NCBI RefSeq assembly: GCF_002849615.1 | Contig: NZ_PDNV01000001.1 | Span: 372,001 to 436,000, forward strand | Reading direction: 5' to 3' | From: Pollutimonas nitritireducens | GTDB taxonomy: Bacteria > Pseudomonadota > Gammaproteobacteria > Burkholderiales > Burkholderiaceae_B | DNA length: 64,000 bases | Shown here: piece after piece, positions 43,573 to 51,701 of the stretch | How positions within the stretch are numbered: the stretch's first letter is position 1 | Layout: the number at the start of each line of letters is the position of its first letter | Notes under the pieces: model-generated | What the model was told of the DNA's origin: nothing | What the model saw: only the letters and a program-made list of their open reading frames with translations | Database searches by the model: none | Translations under genes and position numbers: made by a program

Positions 43573-44403
43573 TCATGGTGCGCCCGCCCTGGCGGATCGC
43601 CGGATATCGTCCAGCGCCTGCTGGATCGCGCCCCGAATTACAGGCGCCACTGCGGCGGCCCGTTCTTCATCGTAAGCATAAGGACGGCTCTCAGACATAT
43701 AGGCGATCTGTGCCAACTCGAGCTGGATGGCATGTATGCCCTGCTCTGGATTGCCATATTGCCGGGTGATGTAGCCGCCTTTGAAGCGCCCGTTGGCCAC
43801 CGCGCTATAGCGCCCTTCCTGGTTGATGGTGGCGGCCAGGCCGTCCGCGACGCCGGGTGCGGCGCTCCGGTCATCAGCTGTTCCGAAATTGAAATCGGGC
43901 AGGCGGCCTTCAAACAGGCGTGGCACCTGCGACCGTATGGAGTGGGCTTCCCATAGCAACACGTGGCCATGTAGCGATCGAATCCGTTCGAGCTCGGCCT
44001 GCAAGGCGGCGTGATAGGGGTGCCAGTAGTGGTCGCGGCGACGTGCTTGTTCAGCCGCGTCAGGTTGCTTGCCATCCAGATACAGGGCTTCCTCGTTGAA
44101 GGTGTCGACAGGGCAGAGCAGGGTGGTCTTGCGCCCGGGATAAAGGTTGGCGCCATCTGGCGGTCGGTTCAAGTCGATTACGTAGCGCGAATTTTTGGGG
44201 AAGAGCACCGAGGCGCCCAGCGCATCGGCGAAGCTGTATAAACGATCCAGGTGCCAGTCGGTGTCATCCAGATGCTGCGCCGCCGGTGCCATGGAACGTG
44301 CAATTTCCGCGGGAATTTGCGCGCCCAGATGCGGTATGGAGATCAGCAGCGGAATCGTGCCTTGATGCAGCGTGAATACGGAGGGTTCGGTGGCGATGGT
44401 CAT
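43573..44403 (-). CDS. hutG: N-formylglutamate deformylase
   Basis: A 276-residue zinc hydrolase that turns N-formyl-L-glutamate into glutamate and formate, the last step of one histidine degradation route. Recognisable blocks are ISIPHLGAQIP, DDTDWHLDRLY, SRYVIDLNRPPDGANLYPG, LLWEAHSIRSQVP and GGYITRQYGNPEQG. No other hut genes are in the window. It is divergent from tyrB and forms a likely operon with the oxygenase. Confidence 0.9.
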   Translation of the reverse strand: MTIATEPSVFTLHQGTIPLLISIPHLGAQIPAEIARSMAPAAQHLDDTDWHLDRLYSFADALGASVLFPKNSRYVIDLNRPPDGANLYPGRKTTLLCPVDTFNEEALYLDGKQPDAAEQARRRDHYWHPYHAALQAELERIRSLHGHVLLWEAHSIRSQVPRLFEGRLPDFNFGTADDRSAAPGVADGLAATINQEGRYSAVANGRFKGGYITRQYGNPEQGIHAIQLELAQIAYMSESRPYAYDEERAAAVAPVIRGAIQQALDDIRRSARAGAP

Positions 44404-44461
44404 GGTCTAGTTTGTCATTTTGGTGCTTGGTTGGGACTGTCATCATAGTGTTCGCATAGGC

Positions 44462-44472
44462 GACAGGGTGTC
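44462..44472. promoter_or_regulatory. Short palindrome GACA-N3-TGTC upstream of tyrB
   Basis: An 11-base interrupted palindrome in the hutG/tyrB divergent region, with the same GACA/TGTC half-sites as the larger palindrome at 44512-44532. The repetition of the half-site supports a shared binding protein. Confidence 0.4.
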
Positions 44473-44496
44473 AATGGTAAAGACTAGGTCATTCTT

Positions 44497-44502
44497 TATA
44501 AT
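44497..44502 (+). promoter_or_regulatory. -10 element of tyrB
   Basis: A perfect TATAAT, 65 bases before the tyrB start. No clear TTGACA lies at 16-18 bases, which fits an activator-dependent or weak promoter. Confidence 0.55.
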
Positions 44503-44511
44503 GGGGCACGT

Positions 44512-44532
44512 TGACAGAGCGACCCTCTGTCA
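44512..44532. promoter_or_regulatory. 21-base operator candidate at the tyrB transcription start
   Basis: TGACAGAG and CTCTGTCA form perfect 8-base arms around CGACC, starting about ten bases after the TATAAT box. A protein bound here would block transcription, so a repressor site is likely. Confidence 0.55.
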
Positions 44533-44566
44533 TTTTGTTCCGCTTTCATCACCGAGACCCGCAATC

Positions 44567-45766
44567 ATGTTCGAACACATGGAAAAATACGCCGGCGATC
44601 CCATTTTCCGGCTTAACGAGGCATTCCATCGGGATGCCCACCCCCAGAAGGTCAATCTGACTGTGGGTCTTTATTATGACAACGAGGGTCACATTCCGGT
44701 GTTGTCGTCGGTGAAGACGGCCGAGCAGCGTCGCGCCGTCGAACCGGCGCCACGGCCTTACCTGCCAATGGAAGGCCTCGCATCTTACCGCGACGCCGTC
44801 CAGAAACTGGTTTTCGGTCCCGATTATCCCGCCCTGCGGGATAAGCGAATTGCCACCATACAAAGCGTCGGGGGCACCGGTGCGTTGAAGGTGGGCGCAG
44901 ATTTCCTGCATCTGGCCTATCCCGATAGCGAGATCTGGATCAGCGACCCTGCCTGGGACAATCACCATTCCATATTCCAGGGCGCCGGCGTCCGGACCCA
45001 TACCTATTCCTACTACGACCCGGAAACCAGATCCCTGCGTTTCGACCAGATGATGTCGGAGCTGCAGGCATTGCCGCGCAAGAGCTTTGTGTTGCTGCAT
45101 GCATGTTGCCACAATCCTACGGGCGTCGATCCGTCGCCGGAACAGTGGCTGCAGCTTATTCCCGTCCTCGCGCAACGCGAACTCATCGCTTTTGTGGATA
45201 TGGCCTATCAGGGCTTCGGGACAGGCCTGGACGAGGACGCCTTTGCAGTGCGTGCGATGGCCGACGCGGGCCTCACGTTCGTGGTGGCCAATTCCTTCTC
45301 CAAGAACCTGTCGTTCTATGGTGAGCGTTGCGGCGGACTGTCAGTAATGTGTGCCAGCGCTGAAGAGGCCGACGGGGTGCTGGGCCAGTTGAAAGCGGCA
45401 GTGCGACGCAATTATTCCAGCCCGCCGGCCCATGGCGGGCAGATCACCTCCGATGTGCTGAATGACGCAGACCTCCATGCGGCCTGGTTGCGGGAAGTCG
45501 CAGAAATGCGCCGGCGCATTGCCTTTGTGCGCAAGGAGGCGCATGGGCAACTGAAGACCAAGCTGCCCGGCTACGATTCCAGCTACTTCGTGAAGCAACA
45601 CGGCATGTTCACCTATACCGGCCTGTCGAGCCAGCAGCTGCAGATCCTGCGCGAGAAGCACGGTGTGTACATCATTGAATCGGGCCGGATCAGCGTGCCC
45701 GGCTTGAACACCCGCAATATTGGCTACTTTACCGATGCCATGGCCGACGTCCTGGGCGCCAGCTGA
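44567..45766 (+). CDS. tyrB: Aromatic amino acid aminotransferase (class I)
   Basis: A 399-residue fold-type I PLP aminotransferase of the AspC/TyrB group. The start MFEHMEKYAGDPIF at 44567 matches family members; the frame is open further upstream but without homology. K246 in NSFSKNLSFYGERCG binds PLP, with CCHNPTGVD before it and the substrate Arg near the C-terminus in SGRISVPGLN. It converts tyrosine, phenylalanine or aspartate with 2-oxoglutarate; exact preference is not decidable here. Confidence 0.9.
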   Translation: MFEHMEKYAGDPIFRLNEAFHRDAHPQKVNLTVGLYYDNEGHIPVLSSVKTAEQRRAVEPAPRPYLPMEGLASYRDAVQKLVFGPDYPALRDKRIATIQSVGGTGALKVGADFLHLAYPDSEIWISDPAWDNHHSIFQGAGVRTHTYSYYDPETRSLRFDQMMSELQALPRKSFVLLHACCHNPTGVDPSPEQWLQLIPVLAQRELIAFVDMAYQGFGTGLDEDAFAVRAMADAGLTFVVANSFSKNLSFYGERCGGLSVMCASAEEADGVLGQLKAAVRRNYSSPPAHGGQITSDVLNDADLHAAWLREVAEMRRRIAFVRKEAHGQLKTKLPGYDSSYFVKQHGMFTYTGLSSQQLQILREKHGVYIIESGRISVPGLNTRNIGYFTDAMADVLGAS

Positions 45767-45783
45767 TTTCCGGTTTACCAAAA

Positions 45784-45936
45784 ATGGACGTAATAATGAC
45801 TGCAGGCGAATGGATAGTCGTGGCGATTTTCGGGATAGGCCTGCTTTGCTCGCTTTCCCTGTTTTGGTGGCTGTTGCGCATCGTGCGCCGTGACCGACGC
45901 AATGGCGACGCCGGGCGCACGGACGTGGAAGGGTGA
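45784..45936 (+). CDS. Small single-pass membrane protein (50 residues)
   Basis: From the ATG at 45784 (or 45796) the frame encodes a hydrophobic segment reading WIVVAIFGIGLLCSLSLFWW (residues 10-29), followed by the positively charged LRIVRRDRR and a short acidic tail. The layout is that of a small inner-membrane protein with cytoplasmic C-terminus. It follows tyrB by 17 bases. No family recognised; coding status rests on the clear membrane segment and positive-inside pattern. Confidence 0.5.
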   Translation: MDVIMTAGEWIVVAIFGIGLLCSLSLFWWLLRIVRRDRRNGDAGRTDVEG

Positions 45937-45954
45937 CTCGGGCATGGCACAAGC

Positions 45955-46019
45955 GCGCGTTTCGCGTGTCTGTGCCAGCCTTGTGGCGTGCTGACCTCGT
46001 AAAAGGCCGCGAAACACGC
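45955..46019. repeat. Long inverted repeat upstream of the second aminotransferase
   Basis: GCGCGTTTCGCG (45955-45966) and CGCGAAACACGC (46008-46019) pair at 11 of 12 positions across a 41-base loop. No T-run follows. It may end the tyrB/small-protein transcript or act as an operator pair. Confidence 0.35.
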
Positions 46020-46108
46020 GAGCCACGGCCAAATCGCTGAATCTTCAATGAAGTTGCGGTAATCTAAGTGGTTACCAATTTGTTCTTTATCGGGAATCTT
46101 TCGGAATC

Positions 46109-47305
46109 ATGGACTCGTACACCCACCCCTATACTTTTTCGCAGCGTGCGCAACAACTGACCAGCTCGACAATCCGAGAGATTCTGAAAGTCACTGAGCG
46201 GCCCGAAATCATCTCTTTCGCGGGCGGATTGCCTGCGCCCAAAGGATTTCCGATCGACGTCATGCAAGCCGCATTCAACTACGTCCTGGAAAACAAGGGC
46301 GAGACGGCGCTGCAGTATGGGCCGACGGAAGGCTATGCACCTTTGCGCGCCTGGGTCGCCGAAGACCTCAAGCGCGTCGGCGCCGATGTTTCGCCCGATG
46401 AAGTGCTTATCGTGTCGGGCTCGCAACAGGCGCTGGACATGCTGGGCAAGCTGTTCATCGACCCGGGCAGCAAAGTGCTGGTCGAAGCCCCCAGCTATTT
46501 GGGCGCATTGCAGTCATTTTCGCTGTTCGAACCGAAATACGTCGCGGTGCCAACCGATGAAGGTGGTTTGGTCCCCGAGGGATTGACCGATGAGTGCACG
46601 GCTGGCGCGCGTTTTATCTATGTTTTGCCCAACTTCCAGAATCCCACTGGTCTTACGCTGGACCTGGCGCGACGCAAGGCATTGGTGGAGCGATGTGCCG
46701 CTGCCCAAGTGCCCATCATTGAAGACGATCCCTACGGCGACCTGCGTTACGCGGGCGTTGCCTTGCCTGGACTGCTGGGCCTGGGGCGCGCCGCGGGTGC
46801 CACAGTCATCCGCCTGGGCACGTTTTCCAAGGTATTGGCCCCCGGCTTGCGACTGGGCTATATCGTGGCGCCCAAGCCCATCATCGCGAAACTGGTGCAA
46901 ATCAAGCAGGCTACCGATCTGCATACCGCAAGCCTTACCCAGATGGCCGTTTACGAAACCGTGAAAGACGGTTTCCTGACCACGCATATGCCTATGGTGC
47001 GCGAGCTCTACAAAGAGCAATGCGGATATATGCTGGAAGCCATGGACCAGCATTTCCCCGCAACGGTCAGCTGGACGCGGCCGGAAGGCGGCATGTTCAT
47101 CTGGGTCACGTTGCCTGCCCATATCGATGGATCCAAGTTGCTGGCTCGCGCCATTGAACAAAACGTTGCGTTTGTGCCGGGTGCGCCATTCTTTGCGGGC
47201 GCCCATCCCCAGACCAACACCATGCGCCTGAGCTTTGTGACGGTTTCCGAGGCAAAGATTCGTGAAGGCATTGCCATTCTGGGCAAGTTGATCAAGGAGA
47301 GCTGA
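46109..47305 (+). CDS. PLP-dependent aminotransferase (2-aminoadipate/LysN-like, class I)
   Basis: A 398-residue fold-type I aminotransferase. The N-terminus has ISFAGGLPAPKGFP and the active site LGTFSKVLAPGLRLGY with K241 as the PLP lysine; NPTGLTLD and DDPYGDLRY lie before it. This is the group annotated as 2-aminoadipate or multi-substrate aminotransferases, related to MocR C-terminal domains but without a DNA-binding part. It ends in a hairpin region shared with the convergent Bug receptor gene. Confidence 0.85.
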   Translation: MDSYTHPYTFSQRAQQLTSSTIREILKVTERPEIISFAGGLPAPKGFPIDVMQAAFNYVLENKGETALQYGPTEGYAPLRAWVAEDLKRVGADVSPDEVLIVSGSQQALDMLGKLFIDPGSKVLVEAPSYLGALQSFSLFEPKYVAVPTDEGGLVPEGLTDECTAGARFIYVLPNFQNPTGLTLDLARRKALVERCAAAQVPIIEDDPYGDLRYAGVALPGLLGLGRAAGATVIRLGTFSKVLAPGLRLGYIVAPKPIIAKLVQIKQATDLHTASLTQMAVYETVKDGFLTTHMPMVRELYKEQCGYMLEAMDQHFPATVSWTRPEGGMFIWVTLPAHIDGSKLLARAIEQNVAFVPGAPFFAGAHPQTNTMRLSFVTVSEAKIREGIAILGKLIKES

Positions 47306-47345
47306 TCTCCCTCGTTTTTGGCAGGCGTTTTGCGAACACTCATTA

Positions 47346-47383
47346 CTACGCCGGTTCAGTCCTCGGGGATTGAGCCGGCGTAG
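47346..47383. terminator. Hairpin between convergent genes
   Basis: CTACGCCGG and CCGGCGTAG pair perfectly, and the stem continues inwards with G-U pairs. It lies between convergent genes and could stop transcription from both sides, although neither side has a strong T-run. Confidence 0.5.
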
Positions 47384-47399
47384 TTATTCGGGAATCGTC

Positions 47400-48380
47400 C
47401 TATTCGATCTTTATGCCAGCGCGGTCTATGACTCCCGTCCACTTGGCCACTTCGCTGGCTACCAGTGCTTTGAAACGCTCAGGCGAACTCGCCACGATCT
47501 CAACACCCTGTGAGCCGAATTTCTCGACAATGGAGGGCTGGCGCAACATTTCGACCAAGTCTTTATTGATTTTGGCCACGACCTCTTTTGGCGTTCCGGC
47601 CGGGGCCTGCATGCCAAACCAGACAGTCACTTCATATCCTGGCACGCCGGCCTCTGCAACCGTCGGCACGTCGGGCAGCAATGGCGCGCGGTTCGTACCC
47701 GTTGCGGCAAGGGCAGTGAGTTTATCTGCCTTGATGTTCGGATAAACATTTGGAAGGTTATCGAATAGCACGTCGATGTCGCCCGCCAACAAGGCGGTGA
47801 CAGCTGGAGCACTGCCCTTATAGGGGATGTGCGTCATCTTCGTTTTGGTCATGTCCAGGAAAAGTTCCATGGACAAGTGATTGGACGAGCCGGAGCCGGT
47901 AGAGCCATAGTTGATCTCGCCCGGGTGCTTCCTGGCATGTTCGATAAGGCTCTTCACGTCTTTGAATGGCGAATCGGCTCGTACGGTGAGAATATTCTGT
48001 GTGCTGCCCGCCCAGATCACGGGTTCGAAGTTCTTGACGGCGTCATAGGGCATCTTATCCCGGTATAAGCCCGGTAGTGCGGAGAAAGGCAGGGGGGTGA
48101 TGAGCAGGGTGTAACCGTCGGGATCGGCTTTCGCGACGGTAGAGTTCCCGATCAATGTATTCCCTCCGGGCCGATTCTCGACGACGACAGCCTTGCCCCA
48201 CTTTTTGGTCAGGAATTCGCTGGCCGTCCTGGCCAGTGTGTCGTTGAAGCCACCGGGCGGGTAGGGAACGACCAGCCGTACCTGTTTTTCAGGATAGGCA
48301 TCTGCCGTACTCGCCAATGCCGCGACGTTTGCGGATAGCGCTAAACAAATACCGGTCAGAAATATTGGAATTTTTTTCAT
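47400..48380 (-). CDS. Bug-family (TctC-like) receptor protein, copy 3
   Basis: A 326-residue periplasmic receptor with a signal peptide ending near ALASTADA. Bug motifs are VPYPPGGFNDTLARTAS, VVENRPGGNTLIG and HIPYKGSAPAVTAL. It is the last gene of a three-gene minus-strand operon behind an enolase-superfamily enzyme and a hydroxyacid dehydrogenase, so its ligand is probably the sugar acid or hydroxy acid those enzymes use. Confidence 0.88.
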   Translation of the reverse strand: MKKIPIFLTGICLALSANVAALASTADAYPEKQVRLVVPYPPGGFNDTLARTASEFLTKKWGKAVVVENRPGGNTLIGNSTVAKADPDGYTLLITPLPFSALPGLYRDKMPYDAVKNFEPVIWAGSTQNILTVRADSPFKDVKSLIEHARKHPGEINYGSTGSGSSNHLSMELFLDMTKTKMTHIPYKGSAPAVTALLAGDIDVLFDNLPNVYPNIKADKLTALAATGTNRAPLLPDVPTVAEAGVPGYEVTVWFGMQAPAGTPKEVVAKINKDLVEMLRQPSIVEKFGSQGVEIVASSPERFKALVASEVAKWTGVIDRAGIKIE

Positions 48381-48411
48381 GCTGTCTCTCCTCGGCCCTT
48401 TGGCCTTTGTT

Positions 48412-49560
48412 TTAGAATTTCACGACATAGCCTGGTCCATCTATCAAAGGAAAATCCTTGAATATCGCTTCGTCGACCTCTACGCCCAGGCCGGGACCGG
48501 ACGGAGGCTCCACGCAACCATCGGCGCCGATCTGGAAGGTGCTGCCGAACATGTCGCGGAAAGGGTTGAACTTCGACACGCATGCCTCGAAATAGCCGGC
48601 ATTCTCGGTTGCCGCCAAGAAGTGCAGCGTCGCGGCATGATTCAGTCCGGTTGCGGAACTATGCGCGTGTACCGGAATCCGGAAAGCGGAGGCCAGGGCA
48701 GCGATACGAACGCCTTCGGTAATGCCTCCTGTCTTGGACAAGTCGGGTTGCCACACTTGTACGGCCCCTGCTTCCAGCATCTGTGCGAATTCAAAACGTG
48801 TGAAGTGGTTTTCGCCGGCCGCAATGGGCACCAGGGGAGTGATGCGTGCCGCTTCGCGATATGAGGCAAAGTCATTGCAAGCAAAGGGTTCCTCCAGCCA
48901 GCCGGCTTTAATATCGGCCAGCGCCGGCAGTACGCGGCGTACCTGGGCGATGGTGTATGCCGTGTTGGCGTCGGTGAGAATATCGATATCGTCGCCGAGC
49001 ACTTTACGCACATGCGTCGCACGCCCGATATCGTCCTTCACGGTATCGCCCAGGCGAAGCTTGACTGCCTTGTATCCAGCGTCTACGTATCCCTGCGCTT
49101 CTTCAGCCAGCGCTGCGGCAGGCTGATAACCCATGGAAATGCCGCCAGCGTAGGCCGGAATGCGGCGTTGCGAGCCGCCCAGAAGTTTATATAGCGGCAT
49201 ATTTGCAGCTTTGCCGCGTATGTCCCACAAGGCCATGTCGATGCCGGAATGGGCCAGGGCCGCCCCGGCGCCAAGTCCATGGCTGGAAAATTGCATGCGG
49301 TGCACCCGTTGCCACGCCCCCACCACATCGCTGGCGTCCATGCCTTGCAGCAAAGGTGCCAGCGTATTATGGATCAAGCTTATGATGGCGCCAGGGCTGC
49401 GGCCGGGGTGCGACTCGCCGTAGCCAATGACTCCTTCGGACGTTTCAACACGAATGATGATGGCATCGCGCTTGAGGGTGCTGCCCACCCCCATGGTTAC
49501 AGTCTTGCCTTCCGGAAGGCGGTAGGACAAAGGAATGGCAGTAATGCGGGTTATTTTCAT
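48412..49560 (-). CDS. Mandelate racemase/muconate lactonizing enzyme family protein (enolase superfamily)
   Basis: 382 residues. The N-terminal capping domain precedes a barrel with AVKLRLG (the catalytic KxR-type lysine), metal ligands in ILTDANTAY (Asp), GWLEEPF (Glu) and AAGENHF (Glu), and HAHSSATGLNH near the end. The mandelate-racemase branch racemises or dehydrates alpha-hydroxy or sugar acids. Between a Bug receptor and a dehydrogenase gene, an acid sugar dehydratase is the best guess; substrate not assignable. Confidence 0.85.
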   Translation of the reverse strand: MKITRITAIPLSYRLPEGKTVTMGVGSTLKRDAIIIRVETSEGVIGYGESHPGRSPGAIISLIHNTLAPLLQGMDASDVVGAWQRVHRMQFSSHGLGAGAALAHSGIDMALWDIRGKAANMPLYKLLGGSQRRIPAYAGGISMGYQPAAALAEEAQGYVDAGYKAVKLRLGDTVKDDIGRATHVRKVLGDDIDILTDANTAYTIAQVRRVLPALADIKAGWLEEPFACNDFASYREAARITPLVPIAAGENHFTRFEFAQMLEAGAVQVWQPDLSKTGGITEGVRIAALASAFRIPVHAHSSATGLNHAATLHFLAATENAGYFEACVSKFNPFRDMFGSTFQIGADGCVEPPSGPGLGVEVDEAIFKDFPLIDGPGYVVKF

Positions 49561-49574
49561 TAGTTCTCCAGGCT

Positions 49575-50555
49575 TTAGGTATAGATTTCAGCGTTGACGA
49601 CGTTCGCGGGACGTTCGCCTCGGATCAGCGCAAGCTGTGTCTGCACAGCCAGCATTCCCATGGCGCGTTCCGCGTCCATGGTCATGCCGGCCAGATGAGG
49701 CGTAAGCATCACGCCAGGATGTGCCCGTAAGCGGCTGGTCGCCGGCAGGGGCTGAACTTCAAAAACGTCAAGGGCGGCAGAGGCGATTTGCCCCGATTCG
49801 AGTGCGGCGGCAAGATCCCTTTCATTGACTACTGGTCCGCGAGCCACGTTGATCAACATGACATTTGGCTTGGCATGTGCCAGTACATCGGCATTGATCA
49901 TTCCTCTGGTTGTCTCGGTCAATGGGCAAGCCAGAACAATGTAGTCACTGGTGGAGAACAAGGCCTTCAAGCCAGCGCTCTTCACATGTGCTGGCAGTTT
50001 GGAAGGGGTCCTGGTATACGCGATGACCCGCATGCCAAAACCGTGAAAGGCGATTTCTGCCAATCGCTTCCCAATAGCGCCGAAGCCAACGATCCCGACG
50101 CAACGGCTCTTTAATTCGAAGGTAAGTTCGCCGGCGTGGCGACGCGCACCCCAATTGCCGTCCCGTACGTTCTGGTCAAACTCGGCAAAGCGGCGCGTCA
50201 TAGCCAGCATGGCGCCGATCGCATATTCGGCTACGGAATTCGCATTGACCTCCGGCGTGTTCGCTACAGGAAGCTTTTTTGACGTGGCCGCTGCGACCGG
50301 AATGAAATCCAGGCCGACGCCATGGCGGAGTACGCCGCGCAAGTCGTGCTGGCCCTCGAAAATGTCGCCGGGCAGCTGGCGCCGGACGATCAGTCCCTGG
50401 GCATGGGCGAGCGCGCGACGCAGGGCGACATTGGCTTGGTCCGGGGGTAATGCCGGGTCGAGGATGGTGACTTCCGCGTTGTCGCACAAGTAGCGGTAGG
50501 CATCGGAATGGATCTGATCAGTCAGGACAACCAGGGGCCGAGTCGTCTGGTTCAT
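49575..50555 (-). CDS. D-3-phosphoglycerate dehydrogenase-like D-2-hydroxyacid dehydrogenase
   Basis: 326 residues with the D-isomer 2-hydroxyacid dehydrogenase fold. The NAD motif is GIVGFGAIGKRLAEIA, the catalytic Arg is in INVARGPVVNE, then Glu in FEVQPL and His in LTPHLAGMT. It is the first gene of a minus-strand operon with the MR/MLE enzyme and the Bug receptor. A 24-base palindrome lies about 110 bases upstream. It is distinct from the dehydrogenase at 51702. Confidence 0.87.
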   Translation of the reverse strand: MNQTTRPLVVLTDQIHSDAYRYLCDNAEVTILDPALPPDQANVALRRALAHAQGLIVRRQLPGDIFEGQHDLRGVLRHGVGLDFIPVAAATSKKLPVANTPEVNANSVAEYAIGAMLAMTRRFAEFDQNVRDGNWGARRHAGELTFELKSRCVGIVGFGAIGKRLAEIAFHGFGMRVIAYTRTPSKLPAHVKSAGLKALFSTSDYIVLACPLTETTRGMINADVLAHAKPNVMLINVARGPVVNERDLAAALESGQIASAALDVFEVQPLPATSRLRAHPGVMLTPHLAGMTMDAERAMGMLAVQTQLALIRGERPANVVNAEIYT

Positions 50556-50665
50556 GTGTAGCCGCCGTTGCAGAGGGAAGTGCCACGCTGAGTGCTCATT
50601 CTTGTCTCCTCATCAGATCAATGCACCGGCCCGATGAACGTGGCCAGAGAACTGTCTTCGATAAA

Positions 50666-50689
50666 TTGTATGACGAATATATCACACAA
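50666..50689. promoter_or_regulatory. GntR-type operator candidate upstream of the minus-strand operon
   Basis: TTGTATGA (50666-50673) and TCACACAA (50682-50689) are inverted half-sites with one mismatch and an 8-base spacer. They lie in the 204-base gap between the dehydrogenase start and the GntR gene stop. FCD-type GntR proteins bind short TNGT...ACNA-like palindromes, so self-locus control is plausible. Confidence 0.45.
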
Positions 50690-50759
50690 CAAAAGAAACA
50701 ATGGCGGTGAATTGATCTGAAGACAAACGCGGGCAGTACAGGCCGCCCAGAACGAATGC

Positions 50760-51587
50760 TCAGGATCTGGTCGTGCGCTTAGTGTTTTTCTGCTGGCGTA
50801 CGACAGTACCGAGATTGGCGCGTGCCAGTCTGTGGGCGGCCGCGCCGCTAGCTCCGTTCCAATAGCTTTCGTCAACGTTCTCTATTCGTCGCGCCGTGTT
50901 TTCCATGTGACGGAAAGCTGCCATCCTTGCGCTATCGACCTCGCGCGCCTCGATGGCAGCCCGAATGGCCTCGTGTTCGGCCCGTACGTCGTCGGCGAGG
51001 TCGGTTCGTTGGGCTTCATTGCCTCGCGTGACGCGGATGGCGTCGTGCAAGGCCCGGGTCAGCAGGCCCAACAACTCGGTGTAATGCGGATTGTTCGCTG
51101 CCCGGGAAATTGCAATATGGAATGCCAGGTCTTCAGCCACGCCATCGCCACCCAGTTGCACGGCTTCTTCAATATGCGCCAGCGCCTTATTGATCTCGGT
51201 CATCTGCATTTCGCTGCGCCGTTCGGCGGCCAGTGCCGCCATTTCGGCTTCTATCCCTCGGCGCAGTTCGATGATACGCAGCACGCCTCTTGCGGGATTG
51301 TCGTCGGGCAGTCCCAGGCGGAAGGCTTCGCTGGTTTTTGGATCCAGCACCACGGTGCCGCTGCCCTGGCGCGTCTCGACCAGGCCTTCTGACTTGAGCC
51401 GGGATATTGCTTCGCGTATTACGGTACGGCTGACACCGTACTCTTTCGTCATGAATTGCTCGGTGGGCAACCGGGCATTGACCGGATAAGCACCGCTACG
51501 TATCTGGCTTTCCAGGATGTGGGTGACGCGATCGGCCAGCGTCATCTCTGTCTTGTCTTTTTGAACGCTGTTTGGAGCCTTGAGCAT
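50760..51587 (-). CDS. GntR-family regulator (FadR/FCD subfamily)
   Basis: 275 residues. The N-terminal winged HTH spans about 15-85 (LPTEQFMTKEYGVSRTVIRE and LKSEGLVETRQGSGT). A helical FCD ligand-binding domain follows, with EDLAFHIAISRAANNPHY and a later HEAIRAAIEARE, including likely metal-binding His and Asp. It sits between the two arms of the sugar/hydroxy-acid module and is probably a repressor released by a carboxylate inducer. Confidence 0.88.
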   Translation of the reverse strand: MLKAPNSVQKDKTEMTLADRVTHILESQIRSGAYPVNARLPTEQFMTKEYGVSRTVIREAISRLKSEGLVETRQGSGTVVLDPKTSEAFRLGLPDDNPARGVLRIIELRRGIEAEMAALAAERRSEMQMTEINKALAHIEEAVQLGGDGVAEDLAFHIAISRAANNPHYTELLGLLTRALHDAIRVTRGNEAQRTDLADDVRAEHEAIRAAIEAREVDSARMAAFRHMENTARRIENVDESYWNGASGAAAHRLARANLGTVVRQQKNTKRTTRS

Positions 51588-51617
51588 GTCCGCTTTCTCC
51601 TGTGCCGTTATAGGAAC

Positions 51618-51672
51618 ATAATACCATTTCGACGAATTTGATTGACAAACTCATCATATAAATTGGTATTAT
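51618..51672. promoter_or_regulatory. Paired operator half-sites and promoter of the plus-strand arm
   Basis: ATAATACCA (51618-51626) and TGGTATTAT (51664-51672) are perfect inverted copies. Between them lies a perfect -35 TTGACA (51642-51647). The right copy contains TATTAT (51667-51672), a possible -10 at 19-base spacing. The arms could be two operators of the GntR protein, one covering the -10. Confidence 0.55.
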
Positions 51673-51701
51673 AAATAACCGTTATTCTCGACGACAGAAA
51701 A

